64,000 nucleotides of DNA from WQXF01 sp031552825 (GTDB lineage: Bacteria > Bacillota > Clostridia > Christensenellales > Aristaeellaceae). The stretch lies in NCBI GenBank assembly GCA_031552825.1, contig JAVBMD010000009.1, forward strand, positions 62,001-126,000, in the 5' to 3' direction. A model generated the notes under the pieces. That model had not been told where the DNA came from and searched no databases. It saw only the letters and a program-made list of their open reading frames with translations. The position numbers and the translations under genes were made by a program. Each line of letters begins with the position of its first letter. Within the stretch, counting starts at the first letter, position 1. This document shows, in pieces, positions 33,709-42,351 of this stretch.

Positions 33709-34584
33709 TTATCCCCTCTCGAACTCCGTCTTATGAAGCGCCGCCTGCACGACGCGCTGAATCCCCTGCAAATCCTCAAAGATTTCCGCCTTGCCGATGG
33801 TTTTCGCAAACATTTGCGCCACCGCTCCGGCCTGCCCCACGCCAACCTCTACCAATAGACGGCCGCCGGGCGCCAAATATTCCGGCGCTTCCCGCGCGAT
33901 ACGGCGATAAAAATCCAGCCCGTCCTCGCCGCCATCCAGCGCCAAGCGCGGCTCGCGCCGCACATCACCGGGCAGCTCCGCCAGCTCGGCGCGCCGGATG
34001 TAGGGCGGGTTGGACACGATCACATCGAAGCGCTCCCCCGCCAGCGCTGAGAAGCAATCGCTGCGCAAAAAACGAACCTGCCCGTCCCCGACGAGGGTGT
34101 GCCGCGCGTTGCGGCGCGCCAGCTCCAGCGCGTCCTCGCTGATGTCCACGCCGGTCACCGCAGCGTTCGGGCGCAGCCTCGCGATGGATACCGCCAGCGC
34201 GCCGCTGCCGGTGCCGATGTCCAGCACACGCGCGGATCCATCCCTAGCGATCGCCGCCAGCGCGCGCTCGCACAGCACCTCGGTATCCATCCGGGGAATC
34301 AGCACGCGCGCATCCACGAAGAAGGTGAAGCCCATAAATTCCTGCTCGCCTAGGATGTACTGCACCGGTTCGCCCGATAAGCGCCGTGCCAGCATCTCCT
34401 CGAACGCTGGCGGCAACGCGACGCGTTCCCTGCCGCGCGCGCGCACGTCCGCAGGCTTGCAACGCAGCGCCTCGGCCAGCAGCAGCTCGACTTGCGAGCG
34501 TGCCTCGCGAAGCTCCAGCCCGCACATCTCGGCCAGCTCGCCCGCCCTATCGCTTAATGTTTCATAAAGAATTTTCCCACTCAT
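33709..34584 (-). CDS. prmC: Release factor glutamine methyltransferase
   Basis: Methylates the Gln of the GGQ motif in RF1 and RF2 using S-adenosylmethionine. The 291-residue protein has the N-terminal five-helix domain (about 5-75), the SAM motif DIGTGSGAL (122-130) and the catalytic NPPY at 192-195. Its ATG overlaps the TGA of the DUF1385 gene (ATGA, 4 bases), so translation is coupled. The order DUF1385-prmC-prfA is typical of Clostridia and Bacilli. Confidence 0.96.
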   Translation of the reverse strand: MSGKILYETLSDRAGELAEMCGLELREARSQVELLLAEALRCKPADVRARGRERVALPPAFEEMLARRLSGEPVQYILGEQEFMGFTFFVDARVLIPRMDTEVLCERALAAIARDGSARVLDIGTGSGALAVSIARLRPNAAVTGVDISEDALELARRNARHTLVGDGQVRFLRSDCFSALAGERFDVIVSNPPYIRRAELAELPGDVRREPRLALDGGEDGLDFYRRIAREAPEYLAPGGRLLVEVGVGQAGAVAQMFAKTIGKAEIFEDLQGIQRVVQAALHKTEFERG

Positions 34585-35639
34585 TCCTGCGGCTGCTCGA
34601 GCGTGGCGGCAACGATCTGCTGCGGTTGCTCCGCCTGCGCCACCGGCCTGCCCGCGACGCGCGCTTCCTCCTGCGCGGAGCGCTCCAACGCCGCCTGCAT
34701 CGAGGCGATGGCCACCTCCAGCATGCCGTCGTCGGGCTGGCGGGTGGTCAGCTTTTGCATCATCAGCCCCGGCCAGCGCAGCGCGCGCACCAGCGGGCCG
34801 TCGCTATGCGCCAGCCCCTTGAGCGCCTCATACGATACGCCAGTCACCAGCGGCAGGATCAGGAAGCTGCGCGCCAAGCGCGCCAGAAAGCCCAGCTTCG
34901 GGATGCCGAAGAGCATCATGATGAGCTGATCCGACACCGCGCCGAGCAGGATGGAGATCATCATCACCAGCAGCAGGAACGAGGTGCCGCAGCGCGGATG
35001 CAGCGTGGTGAAGCCGCGCGCGTTCTCCGGCGTCAGCGGCAGGTTGTGCTCGTGGCAATAGACGGTTTTATGCTCCGCGCCATGGTACTGAAACACGCGG
35101 CGCAGATCCGGCATCAGCGACATCAGGGAGATATAAGCGATCAGGATGGCGATGCGCACGATGCCGGAACAGAGGTTGACCAGCAGCGGAGAGGCTACCG
35201 CACGGTTAATCAGCGCGCCCGCCGCGCTGGGCAGCATGATAAACAGGAAAACCGACAGCACCACCGCCAGCACCATCGCCACGCCCATCACGATTTTATC
35301 GATATTTTTGCCTAGCTTTTTCGAAAGCCAGATTTCAAACTTGCTGGGCTCCTCCTCCAGCACGCCGAGCATGCGGGTGGCCTTTTGCAGCGTCTCCATG
35401 CCCATTTTGAGCATCGCCACCATGTTCACGCAGCCGCGCACCAGCGGCCAGCCCATCCACTTATGCTTCTCGGTAAGCGGTGAGTATGGCTCGGTTTCCA
35501 CGACGATCTCGCCATCGGGCTTGCGCACCGCGACGGCGATGGCGCGCGGCGCCTTCATCATCACGCCCTCCAGCACCGCTTGGCCGCCGATATCTACCCG
35601 CGCCTTTTTCTCCTTGGGGCACGCTTCGATGTTATTCAT
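34581..35639 (-). CDS. DUF1385 (YqhQ-like) membrane protein
   Basis: A 352-residue integral membrane protein. The start is the ATG at 35639, with GAAAGAAGG upstream; the open frame extends 85 codons further back across the rpmE terminator and is rejected. The N-terminal soluble part carries the family hallmarks GGQAVLEGVMMKAP and FRYHGAEHK-like FQYHGAEHKTVYC. Four to five hydrophobic segments lie between about 95 and 270. An acidic Gln/Glu-rich tail follows. YqhQ family members are widespread in Gram-positives next to prmC and rpmE; the molecular role is not established, to my knowledge. Confidence 0.92.
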   Translation of the reverse strand: MNNIEACPKEKKARVDIGGQAVLEGVMMKAPRAIAVAVRKPDGEIVVETEPYSPLTEKHKWMGWPLVRGCVNMVAMLKMGMETLQKATRMLGVLEEEPSKFEIWLSKKLGKNIDKIVMGVAMVLAVVLSVFLFIMLPSAAGALINRAVASPLLVNLCSGIVRIAILIAYISLMSLMPDLRRVFQYHGAEHKTVYCHEHNLPLTPENARGFTTLHPRCGTSFLLLVMMISILLGAVSDQLIMMLFGIPKLGFLARLARSFLILPLVTGVSYEALKGLAHSDGPLVRALRWPGLMMQKLTTRQPDDGMLEVAIASMQAALERSAQEEARVAGRPVAQAEQPQQIVAATLEQPQE

Positions 35640-35752
35640 GCTGAACCTTCTTTCCCCGGCTCTTTCCGGAACACTACAATATTCTGCGCACAGGCAAGCA
35701 AACCCTGCTACAGATTGCGGAAATTGCTTGCAAAAACGTGGCGAAAATATGT

Positions 35753-35788
35753 CAAAGGGCAGATACGGCGTGGCCGTTCTGCCCTTTG
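35753..35788 (-). terminator. Strong hairpin after rpmE
   Basis: An 11-bp perfect outer stem (35753-35763 with 35778-35788) continues, after one bulged base, into a 5-bp inner stem ACGGC/GCCGT with a 3-base loop. It begins 9 bases after the rpmE stop. The minus-strand T run is weak (ACATATTTT). Confidence 0.8.
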
Positions 35789-35797
35789 GTTGGTACG

Positions 35798-35998
35798 TTA
35801 GTCGATGCTGTAGCGCTTCTTGAAGCGATCCACGCGTCCGCCGGTATCCACCAGCTTCTGCTTGCCAGTGAAGAACGGATGGCACTTGGAGCAAATTTCA
35901 ACCTTGAGCTCCTTCTTGGTGGAGCCGGTCTCAAAGGTCTCCCCGCACACGCAGCGGACCTGCGCAACGTCGTACTTCGGATGGATGTCTGCCTTCAT
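35798..35998 (-). CDS. rpmE: 50S ribosomal protein L31, zinc-binding type
   Basis: A 66-residue ribosomal protein starting MKADIHPKY. The ATG at 35998 follows GAAAGAGG; an upstream ATG at 36040 would add 14 atypical residues. Four zinc-ligand cysteines are present (C16, C18, C36, C39), so this is the C+ form of L31 whose synthesis or stability depends on zinc. The ending KRYSID is ordinary. It sits between rho and DUF1385, the usual Firmicute position. Confidence 0.97.
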   Translation of the reverse strand: MKADIHPKYDVAQVRCVCGETFETGSTKKELKVEICSKCHPFFTGKQKLVDTGGRVDRFKKRYSID

Positions 35999-36052
35999 GC
36001 GTTTCACCTCTTTCAGGTCCGCAAAATCAATGTAGAGCAAACCGCAAAAGGT

Positions 36053-36081
36053 ATTATAGCATGCATTGACAGGCTTGACAA
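36053..36081 (-). promoter_or_regulatory. rpmE: Sigma-70-type promoter of rpmE
   Basis: On the minus strand TTGTCA (36081-36076) and TATAAT (36058-36053) are separated by 17 bases. It begins about 17 bases after the rho stop codon. Confidence 0.85.
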
Positions 36082-36097
36082 GATGTTGTTTTGGATT

Positions 36098-37576
36098 TTA
36101 TCGTGAATTCTTCCGCTCCGGTATGGCACGGGAAGCCAGCTTGTAGCCTTCCTTTTCCCACAGCCCCACCCACTCGCGCAGGCGGGCGAAAAAGTCGCGA
36201 TTGGCGCGCGTTTTCACCAGCATGCCGATGAGCTGCGCGGTGGCGTCGGCCATGGTGCTGCTCGAGAGCACGCGGCGCACCAGGCGCACGCCCTCCAGCT
36301 CCTCCTCGCTGAGCAGCAGCTCCTCGCGCCGGGTGCCGGAGCGCGCCAGATCCACCGCCGGGAACACGCGCTTTTCGCTCAGGCTGCGGTCGAGCTGGAT
36401 CTCGGCGTTGCCGGTGCCTTTGAATTCCTCGAAGATGATCTCGTCCATCCGGCTGCCGGTGTCCACCAAGACCGTCGCGATGATCGTGAGGCTGCCGCCC
36501 TCCTCCAAGTTGCGCGCCGCGCCGAAGAAGCGCTTGGGCTTTTGCAGCACGCCGGGCGCCAAGCCGCCGGACATCGCCCGGCCGGACTGCGGCGCGGCGG
36601 CGTTGTAGGCGCGCGAGAGCCGCGTAAGGCTGTCCATCAACACCACGACGTCGCGCCCCTGCTCCACCAACCGCTGGGCGCGCTCGTATACCATCTCCGA
36701 TACACGGATGTGGTTGGCGGGCGGCGCGTCAAAGGTGGAATGCACAATTTCAGCCTGCACGCTGCGGCGGATGTCGGTCACCTCTTCCGGCCGCTCGTCG
36801 ATGAGCAGCATCATCAGGTGTACATCCGGCGCGTTGCGAGCGATGGCCTGCGCGATTTTTTTGAGCAGGATGGTTTTTCCAGCCTTGGGCGGGGCGACGA
36901 TCAGCGCGCGCTGACCGAGGCCGATGGGCGCGATAAAGTCCAGCATGCGAATCGCCGGATCGCTGGGCTCGCCATCCTTGTTTTCCAGCGTTAGGCGGCG
37001 ATCGGGATGGATGGGCGTCAGGCTATCAAACGCGCGGCGGCGGGCGGCCTCCTCCGGCGGATCGCCGTTGATGCGCTCGACATACATCAGCGCGCTATAG
37101 CGGTCGCCCTCGCGGCGCGGGCGCGTTTTGCCCTCCACCAGATCGCCGTTTTTGATATGAAAGCGGCGGATTTGGGCGATGGACACATATACATCCTCGC
37201 GCCCCGGCGAGCAATTTTCATTGCGCAAAAAACCGTAGCCGTCGGCCTGCAGTTCCAGCACGCCGCCGCCATCGCCGCATACGCCGGAAGCCAGCATCTC
37301 CGGTACCGCCGGATTGGAGGTGCCATATTCCTCGTTATAATATCCGATGGGGCGATGGGCGCGCGACGGTTGCCACTCCGAAGCCCGGGCGAGCGGCCGC
37401 GCATCCGCCGGTTCTTCCGCCTTGCGCGCCTGCCCTGGCGGCAACAGCGTCGGCACTTCATCCAGCTTGCGGATGATGTCCGCCTTATGGATGCCCGCAG
37501 GCAATTTAATCCGTTTCTCCTTGGCGATTTTGCGCAGTTCAACCACCGTCAGTTGCGCATAAGCAGATTGCTCCAA
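36098..37576 (-). CDS. rho: Transcription termination factor Rho
   Basis: Hexameric RNA helicase that ends transcription. The 492-residue protein has an N-terminal Rho_N helical domain (about 7-42, ELRKIAKEKRIKLP), a short Pro/Ala-rich insertion (45-100), the RNA-binding cold-shock fold (about 100-170, GYGFLR), and the ATPase with Walker A PPKAGKT at 229-235. The start codon is TTG at 37576, placed 9 bases after GAGGAG; no ATG fits. TTG at rho may hold its level down. Confidence 0.96.
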   Translation of the reverse strand: MEQSAYAQLTVVELRKIAKEKRIKLPAGIHKADIIRKLDEVPTLLPPGQARKAEEPADARPLARASEWQPSRAHRPIGYYNEEYGTSNPAVPEMLASGVCGDGGGVLELQADGYGFLRNENCSPGREDVYVSIAQIRRFHIKNGDLVEGKTRPRREGDRYSALMYVERINGDPPEEAARRRAFDSLTPIHPDRRLTLENKDGEPSDPAIRMLDFIAPIGLGQRALIVAPPKAGKTILLKKIAQAIARNAPDVHLMMLLIDERPEEVTDIRRSVQAEIVHSTFDAPPANHIRVSEMVYERAQRLVEQGRDVVVLMDSLTRLSRAYNAAAPQSGRAMSGGLAPGVLQKPKRFFGAARNLEEGGSLTIIATVLVDTGSRMDEIIFEEFKGTGNAEIQLDRSLSEKRVFPAVDLARSGTRREELLLSEEELEGVRLVRRVLSSSTMADATAQLIGMLVKTRANRDFFARLREWVGLWEKEGYKLASRAIPERKNSR

Positions 37577-37676
37577 CAGGGTCAGCTCCTCTCACATGCG
37601 GCACAATATGCAATCAATGGGGTATCCAAAGCATATGCGAGAAGACCGAAAAATATGCGGCAATCCTTTCCCGATT

Positions 37677-38690
37677 CTATGTATTTTTGACGCCCACCGC
37701 CACGTCGCGGTTCACGGCCTGCTCAACCCAGTGCGCCATGCGCTCGTACGCGCCGCCCTCGCATACCGTGAAGCCCGCCTCGCGCAGCCACTCGGCAACC
37801 TTGGCGCGCGGGGTAACGTACGTATTGAATGAAAGCGCCGCCGCGCCGCCGGGTTTCATCGCCTCAAACCACGCGGGCAGCGCGTCGCGCATCAGCGCGT
37901 CGATGGATTGCTTGTGCCCCGCCGGGCCATGCTGCACGCCGTAAGGCAGGTCTGCCGCCAGCAGGTGGAATGCCTTGACGCCACAGAACGCCGCCGCATC
38001 CCGGGTGTCGCCGCACACCACGCGCAGGCTGCGCGTGTCGCCCGCCTTAAAGCGCTCCGCCGAATCGGCAAAATCGTAGCGGATTTGCCTGCCGCCCAGC
38101 TTGCCGCGTACCGTCAGCGCCCCCTCGGTCTTTTTGTGCTTGAGGTGGTGAAATTCGAGATAGCGGGTGAAAAAATCGTTGAGCTCCTTCACGTCGGCCT
38201 TCTCCGCCTCCACCCCGGCGGCATGCCAACCCCGGCGCAGCGCCTGAAACAGCGCCGTTCCCCGCCCGCAGAGGGGATCCAGCACGTGCAGCGCCTTCCC
38301 CGATTCGCCCGCAAATCCGCTGGAAGCAAGCGCCACGTTGAGCAGCAGGTCGGTGAACATCTCGTTGGTCTTGCCCTTGTACTTGAGCAGCGCGGGCAGG
38401 TCCTCGCCTAGGTAGGCCGGGTGCTGGCGCGCGATCGGCCGCAGCGCCTCGCCTTCCCGCGCTGCCAGCACATAGGAGGAGGCGTGCAGCGAGAGCAGCC
38501 GCCACGCAGCCTCCGGCAGCGCCTCGCATTCAAAGCACAGCCAAGGCGTATCCGCCAGCCGCTCCCAGCGCGCTTCGGCTTGAATATTGAGCGAGGCCAG
38601 CAGCAGGGAAAGCTCCGCCTCGGCCAGCGCCTCCAGCGAGGCGCGGTAGCGCGGGTTGGCGTGCGGCCAAAGCAAAAAAGCGTATTGCAT
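37677..38690 (-). CDS. Putative RNA methyltransferase (UPF0020/Trm11-like)
   Basis: A 337-residue protein. ATG at 38690 follows GGAGGAACGAAGG; a frame extending to 38720 runs into the rpsU terminator and is rejected. The C-terminal two thirds is a SAM-dependent methyltransferase with DPLCGRGTALFQA (SAM loop, near 135) and a catalytic-type DLPYG (near 250). In the RlmL/Trm11 group these read DPFCGSGT and DPPYG, so the Leu in place of Pro is a variation. The first 100 residues resemble a reduced THUMP-like domain. The target is likely a tRNA or rRNA guanosine (inference). It follows rpsU after a terminator and precedes rho. Confidence 0.82.
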   Translation of the reverse strand: MQYAFLLWPHANPRYRASLEALAEAELSLLLASLNIQAEARWERLADTPWLCFECEALPEAAWRLLSLHASSYVLAAREGEALRPIARQHPAYLGEDLPALLKYKGKTNEMFTDLLLNVALASSGFAGESGKALHVLDPLCGRGTALFQALRRGWHAAGVEAEKADVKELNDFFTRYLEFHHLKHKKTEGALTVRGKLGGRQIRYDFADSAERFKAGDTRSLRVVCGDTRDAAAFCGVKAFHLLAADLPYGVQHGPAGHKQSIDALMRDALPAWFEAMKPGGAAALSFNTYVTPRAKVAEWLREAGFTVCEGGAYERMAHWVEQAVNRDVAVGVKNT

Positions 38691-38717
38691 CCTTCGTTCC
38701 TCCGTGCAATCGGTTGT

Positions 38718-38753
38718 CAAAAAAGAATCCCGCCGGGAAAACCGACGGGATTT
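38718..38753 (-). terminator. Rho-independent terminator of rpsU
   Basis: Minus-strand stem AATCCCGTCGG with CCGGCGGGATT (one G-T pair) around 38726-38752, followed by a T-rich run to 38718. Confidence 0.9.
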
Positions 38754-38780
38754 CGCAAAGGTATATCGACCGTGAGTGGC

Positions 38781-38954
38781 TTAGAACTTGCGCTTGCGCG
38801 CAGCCTCAGCCTTCTTCTTGCGCTTTACGCTGGGCTTCTCATAATGCTCGCGTTTGCGCACTTCGGCAAGCACACCCGCGCGGGCACATTGACGTTTGAA
38901 CCTACGCAGAGCGCTTTCCAGGGATTCGTTTTCCCGAATGCGGATCTCCGACAT
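38781..38954 (-). CDS. rpsU: 30S ribosomal protein S21
   Basis: A 57-residue basic protein read from the ATG at 38954 (GGAGGG upstream) to TAA at 38783-38781. It begins MSEIRIRENESLESALRR and ends EAARKRKF, with the conserved middle FKRQCARAG and YEKPSVKRKKK. S21 joins the 30S platform and helps initiation. It closes the heat-shock and translation cluster, as in Bacillus, but is separated here from hinT by a collagen-like gene. Confidence 0.97.
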   Translation of the reverse strand: MSEIRIRENESLESALRRFKRQCARAGVLAEVRKREHYEKPSVKRKKKAEAARKRKF

Positions 38955-39033
38955 GGTCTTATCCCTCCCCTCCGCTCAACTCGGTAACGACCAAAACCGA
39001 ACCGAATAGGAACGGATGGCAACCGTGTACCTA

Positions 39034-39062
39034 ATTATAGCGCACGCATGCTTGTTCGTCAA
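39034..39062 (-). promoter_or_regulatory. rpsU: Sigma-70-type promoter of rpsU
   Basis: Minus-strand TTGACG (39062-39057) and perfect TATAAT (39039-39034), 17 bases apart, about 75 bases before rpsU. Confidence 0.88.
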
Positions 39063-39079
39063 CAAAAAAGAACAGCAAC

Positions 39080-39712
39080 TTACGCAATGCGGAAAATAGT
39101 CAACCGCGAGGCGGCCGCGCCGGTGGTGGTGATCGGCGCGGCGCCGATATTCACCAGCTGCAGCCGGTCTCCGGCGCGCAAGGTGAGCAGATACGTGTTG
39201 CTCAGCGCCACGGTGCTCCCCTGCGGCGCGGTGAGCGACGACTGGGGCACCGGCGCGCCGTTGAGATACAGCGCCACCACGGCGTTGCCTGTTCCGGCGG
39301 CTGCCTGTACGAAATAGTGAACGGCATAAACGCCATCCTGCCGGATGAGAAATGTCGTCGGATCGATTTGGTTTACGTTGCTGCCGTTGATCGCCGTGGT
39401 CGCAAACGGGAAGGCGGCACCCGCCGCTACGACGGTACCGGTGGCGCCTTCAAACATGCTGGGATTGCTGGCGACGCCGGGTCCGGCAGGGCCGGCCAGC
39501 CCGGTCGGCCCACGCACGCCTTGCGGACCTTGCGGGCCGGGCGCGCCCATAGGACCCTGCGGGCCTTGCGGGCCAGCCGTGCCGGGAGGGCCTGAGCGGG
39601 AAACACAGATATTGTTGGAAAGCGGCGCGATGTCCGATAGCTCGTCGAAAAGAAGGCTCTGGCGCAGGCTGCGCGCAGAACCGCTCATCCCGCCATTGCA
39701 TTGATGACTCAT
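39080..39712 (-). CDS. Collagen-like repeat protein, probable spore-surface (BclA-like) protein
   Basis: A 210-residue protein. ATG at 39712 follows AAAAGGAG. Residues 1-40 form an N-terminal segment without signal peptide. A collagen-like run of about 13 Gly-x-y triplets (about 41-80: GPPGTAGPQGPQGPMGAPG and on) follows. The last 125 residues form a beta-sandwich-type domain typical of the C-terminus of exosporium collagen-like proteins (VVALYLNGAPV, then LRAGDRLQLVN). The N-terminal segment would be the basal anchor in BclA proteins. A sporulation-type promoter upstream supports a role on the spore. It is an insertion between hinT and rpsU. Confidence 0.87.
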   Translation of the reverse strand: MSHQCNGGMSGSARSLRQSLLFDELSDIAPLSNNICVSRSGPPGTAGPQGPQGPMGAPGPQGPQGVRGPTGLAGPAGPGVASNPSMFEGATGTVVAAGAAFPFATTAINGSNVNQIDPTTFLIRQDGVYAVHYFVQAAAGTGNAVVALYLNGAPVPQSSLTAPQGSTVALSNTYLLTLRAGDRLQLVNIGAAPITTTGAAASRLTIFRIA

Positions 39713-39758
39713 AACGTTTTCTCCTTTTAACACTAGAATCCCCGTGAGGATCCTTTTA

Positions 39759-39786
39759 TAGTGTATGAGATAACGTCTTCTTTCGT
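39759..39786 (-). promoter_or_regulatory. Possible SigmaK/SigmaE promoter of the collagen-like gene
   Basis: The minus strand has CATACACTA (39767-39759), which fits the late mother-cell -10 form CATAnnnTA, and an AC at 39786-39785 that is 17 bases upstream, as SigmaK requires. I see no sigma-70 pair here. Based on Bacillus consensus; not proven in this lineage. Confidence 0.55.
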
Positions 39787-39909
39787 TTCTGACGCGGTTC
39801 TTTTTGCCTGCGTTCGCTTATACAACCCTAGAGGGTTGCGCCCCGAGGGTAGCCCGAGGGTAGCGGAGGGCGACCGGAACGCCAGCCGGTCACTCCGCGG
39901 AGCGAAGCC

Positions 39910-40257
39910 TTACCCCATCTGCCCGCCAAGCTGCGATCCGCCGAGGATATGCAGGTGCAGATGATGCACCGTCTGGCAGGCGTGCGCGCCGCAATTGGCA
40001 ACCAAGCGATAGCCGGTCTTGTCCAGCCCCAGTTGCCGCGCGACCTTTGCCGCCGTGCGCAGCAAGTGCGCCAGCTCCGCGTCGTCCATACTTTGCTCCG
40101 CGTGATCCAGCTGATCGGCGTGGCGCTTGGGGATCACCAGCACGTGTTTCTCGGCCTGCGGCGCGATGTCGTAAAAGGCCAGCACCGCCTCATCCTCATA
40201 CACCTTGTTGCTGGGGATCTCCCCGCGCGCGATCTTGCAGAACAAGCAATCGTTCAT
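39910..40257 (-). CDS. hinT: HIT-family nucleotide hydrolase (HinT)
   Basis: A 115-residue purine nucleoside phosphoramidase-type protein. The ATG at 40257 is 8 bases from GAGGAGG; an ATG at 40263 is too close. It has CLFCKI near the start, the family core HVLVIPKRH, and the catalytic HIT triad HHLHLHILGG near 100. Members cleave AMP-linked phosphoramidates and aminoacyl-AMP. It lies 28 bases after mtaB in the same operon. Confidence 0.95.
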   Translation of the reverse strand: MNDCLFCKIARGEIPSNKVYEDEAVLAFYDIAPQAEKHVLVIPKRHADQLDHAEQSMDDAELAHLLRTAAKVARQLGLDKTGYRLVANCGAHACQTVHHLHLHILGGSQLGGQMG

Positions 40258-40284
40258 GCCCATGCCCTCCTCGTATCGTTATGT

Positions 40285-41571
40285 TTACAGAATCTCTCCG
40301 CGCATTTCTTCGCCGTGTATTTCAGCGAGGCGCGCGCGGCAAATCTCCCCCGGGGCGCCGCCTTCCAGCAGCACGCGCACATATTCCGGCGTGTACCCGG
40401 CCATGTGCCCGTCGCTGGTTTCCTCCTCCAGCAACACCTCGCGTACGCTGCCGATCAAGCCTTGCAGGTACGCGCGTTGCAACGCCCTGCCCTGCGCGAT
40501 CAGCACCCGCGCGCGCTCCTCGCGCAGCGCCTTGGGCACCGCGCCCGGCATCGCCGCCGCCGGGGTGCCCGCGCGCTCCGAATACGGAAACACGTGCATC
40601 CGCGCGAAGGCCGCCGCTTCAACCGTGCGCTGGGTCTGCGCGAACTCCTCCTCGGTTTCGCCGGGGAAGCCGGTCATCACGTCGGTGGTGATGGCGGCCT
40701 GCTGCCACGCCTCGCGCAGCAGCGCACAAGCGCGCAGAAACTCCTCCGAGGTGTAGCGGCGGCGCATGCGCCCGAGCACGGCGTCGCTGCCGCTCTGCAG
40801 CGCCAGATGAAAATGCGGGCACACCTTGGGCAGCCCGCGCAACGCCGCCACAAATTCCGGCGTCACCACGCGCGGCTCCAGCGAGCCCAGCCGGATGCGC
40901 CGCACGCCTGCCGCGCCGTGTACGGCGCGAATCGCGTCGATCAGCGAGGTGCCGTCCGCCAAGTCGCGCCCGTAGGAGGTAAGGTGGATGCCGGTGAGCA
41001 CCAGCTCCACAAACCCCGCCGCGCCCAGCCGCTCGGCCTCGGCGCGCACATCGGCCAGCGCGCGCGAACGGATCGGCCCTCGCACATCGGGGATCACGCA
41101 GTAGCTGCACCGGCGGTCGCAACCTTCCTGAATCTTGAGCACGGCACGGGTATGCCCCTCATGCGCGGTCACCGCCAGCGGCTCAAAGGGCGCGGAGGTC
41201 AGCTCCTCCACCGCCACCAACGCCGTCGCTTCGGCGAGGGCGCGGTGCAGCAGCGCCACCACCTCGGCGCGGCGCTGCGTGCCCAGCACCAGCCGCACGC
41301 CGGGCAACAACAACTCCCCCGCCGCGCGCTGCGCCAAGCAGCCCGCCACCACCACGGCTGCCTCGGGGTTGCGCCGCAGCGCGCGCCGCACGGCCTGCAT
41401 CGACTTCTTATCGCCGCTGCCGGTCACCGTGCAGGTGTTAATCACGTACACATCGGCGATGTCCTCGAAGGCGGCCTGCCGGTACCCGGCGGCCAGAAAG
41501 CGCTCCAGCATGGCCTGCGAATCGTATTGATTGACCTTGCAGCCCAGCGTATGAAAGGCAACGGTATGCAT
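40285..41571 (-). CDS. mtaB: tRNA (t6A37) methylthiotransferase MtaB
   Basis: Converts t6A37 to ms2t6A37 in tRNAs reading ANN codons. The 428-residue radical-SAM protein carries the N-terminal cluster cysteines C11, C47 and C78 and the radical-SAM motif C151-DRRC-C-type (C151, C155, C158), then a C-terminal TRAM domain (about 365-425). HTLGCKVNQYDSQ separates it from MiaB and RimO. The ATG at 41571 lies 2 bases after the rsmE stop codon; the longer open frame upstream overlaps rsmE and is rejected. Its substrate t6A depends on YwlC, also encoded in this window. Confidence 0.96.
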   Translation of the reverse strand: MHTVAFHTLGCKVNQYDSQAMLERFLAAGYRQAAFEDIADVYVINTCTVTGSGDKKSMQAVRRALRRNPEAAVVVAGCLAQRAAGELLLPGVRLVLGTQRRAEVVALLHRALAEATALVAVEELTSAPFEPLAVTAHEGHTRAVLKIQEGCDRRCSYCVIPDVRGPIRSRALADVRAEAERLGAAGFVELVLTGIHLTSYGRDLADGTSLIDAIRAVHGAAGVRRIRLGSLEPRVVTPEFVAALRGLPKVCPHFHLALQSGSDAVLGRMRRRYTSEEFLRACALLREAWQQAAITTDVMTGFPGETEEEFAQTQRTVEAAAFARMHVFPYSERAGTPAAAMPGAVPKALREERARVLIAQGRALQRAYLQGLIGSVREVLLEEETSDGHMAGYTPEYVRVLLEGGAPGEICRARLAEIHGEEMRGEIL

Positions 41572-41573
41572 CG

Positions 41574-42323
41574 TTATTCCATCTCTCCACAGAACGCGAG
41601 GATGGCGGCCAGCGCGGCCATCCCGGCGGTTTCGGTGCGCAGAATGCGCGGACCCAGCGTGACGCTGCGCGCGCCAAAGCCGTGCAATTGCGCGATTTCC
41701 CCCTCGGTGATGCCGCCCTCCGGGCCGATCACCAGCCCGAGGCGCAGCGCGGCGCCGTCGCCGGACAGGTGTCCGAGCATCTCGCGCAGCGAGCCGTGCT
41801 CGGCTTCCTCCCACGGCACGATGAGCATATCCTGCTCCGCCCAGCGCGCCGCCAGCGAAGCGTCGGCGATCGGCGCGGGCAAGTAAATCTCCGGCGTCCA
41901 CGCACGGCCGCACTGTTTGGTGGCCTCGCGCGCGATGCGCCGCCAGCGCTCGCAGGCCGCCTCCGCCTTCTTGGCTTCCAGCCGCTGCACGCAGCGCGCC
42001 ATCTCCAGCGGCTGAATGGCGTGTACGCCGAGCTCGGTACACTTCTGCGCGATGCCCTCGAGCTTGTCGCCCTTGCACAGACCTTGGAACAGCGTCACCC
42101 GCACGCGCGGCTCACGACCCGGCAACTGCGCCGAAACCCGCGCGGTCGCCGACTGCTTGTCCAGCCGCACCAGCGTGCCGGAAAACAACCGTTCGCCGTC
42201 GAGCAACTCCACCGCATCGCCGGGTGCGAGGCGCAGCACCTGCGACGCATGCCGCGCCTCCTCGGGCAGCAGCGCCGCCTCCTCGCCCACGCGGCAGAGC
42301 GCCTGCGTATAAAAACGATGCAT
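41574..42323 (-). CDS. rsmE: 16S rRNA (uracil1498-N3)-methyltransferase
   Basis: A 249-residue SPOUT methyltransferase. ATG at 42323 follows GGAGGTGCGG; the frame runs further upstream into prmA and is rejected. The N-terminal PUA-like domain (1-70) begins MHRFY and contains HASQVLRLAPGD. The knot region includes LVIGPEGGITEGEI and TLGPRILRTETA, the family SAM-binding loops. It lies between prmA and mtaB, as in Bacillus (yqeT-yqeU-yqeV). Confidence 0.96.
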   Translation of the reverse strand: MHRFYTQALCRVGEEAALLPEEARHASQVLRLAPGDAVELLDGERLFSGTLVRLDKQSATARVSAQLPGREPRVRVTLFQGLCKGDKLEGIAQKCTELGVHAIQPLEMARCVQRLEAKKAEAACERWRRIAREATKQCGRAWTPEIYLPAPIADASLAARWAEQDMLIVPWEEAEHGSLREMLGHLSGDGAALRLGLVIGPEGGITEGEIAQLHGFGARSVTLGPRILRTETAGMAALAAILAFCGEME

Positions 42324-42351
42324 ACCGCACCTCCGGATTATTATGAAAGCA

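Noticed and set aside
35640..35894. 85-codon extension of the DUF1385 gene
   Set aside because: It would run through the rpmE terminator and part of rpmE; the ATG at 35639 has a ribosome site and gives the family N-terminus.
39949..41886. A 645-codon + strand frame opposite hinT and mtaB
   Set aside because: Shadow frame without a ribosome site or family pattern.
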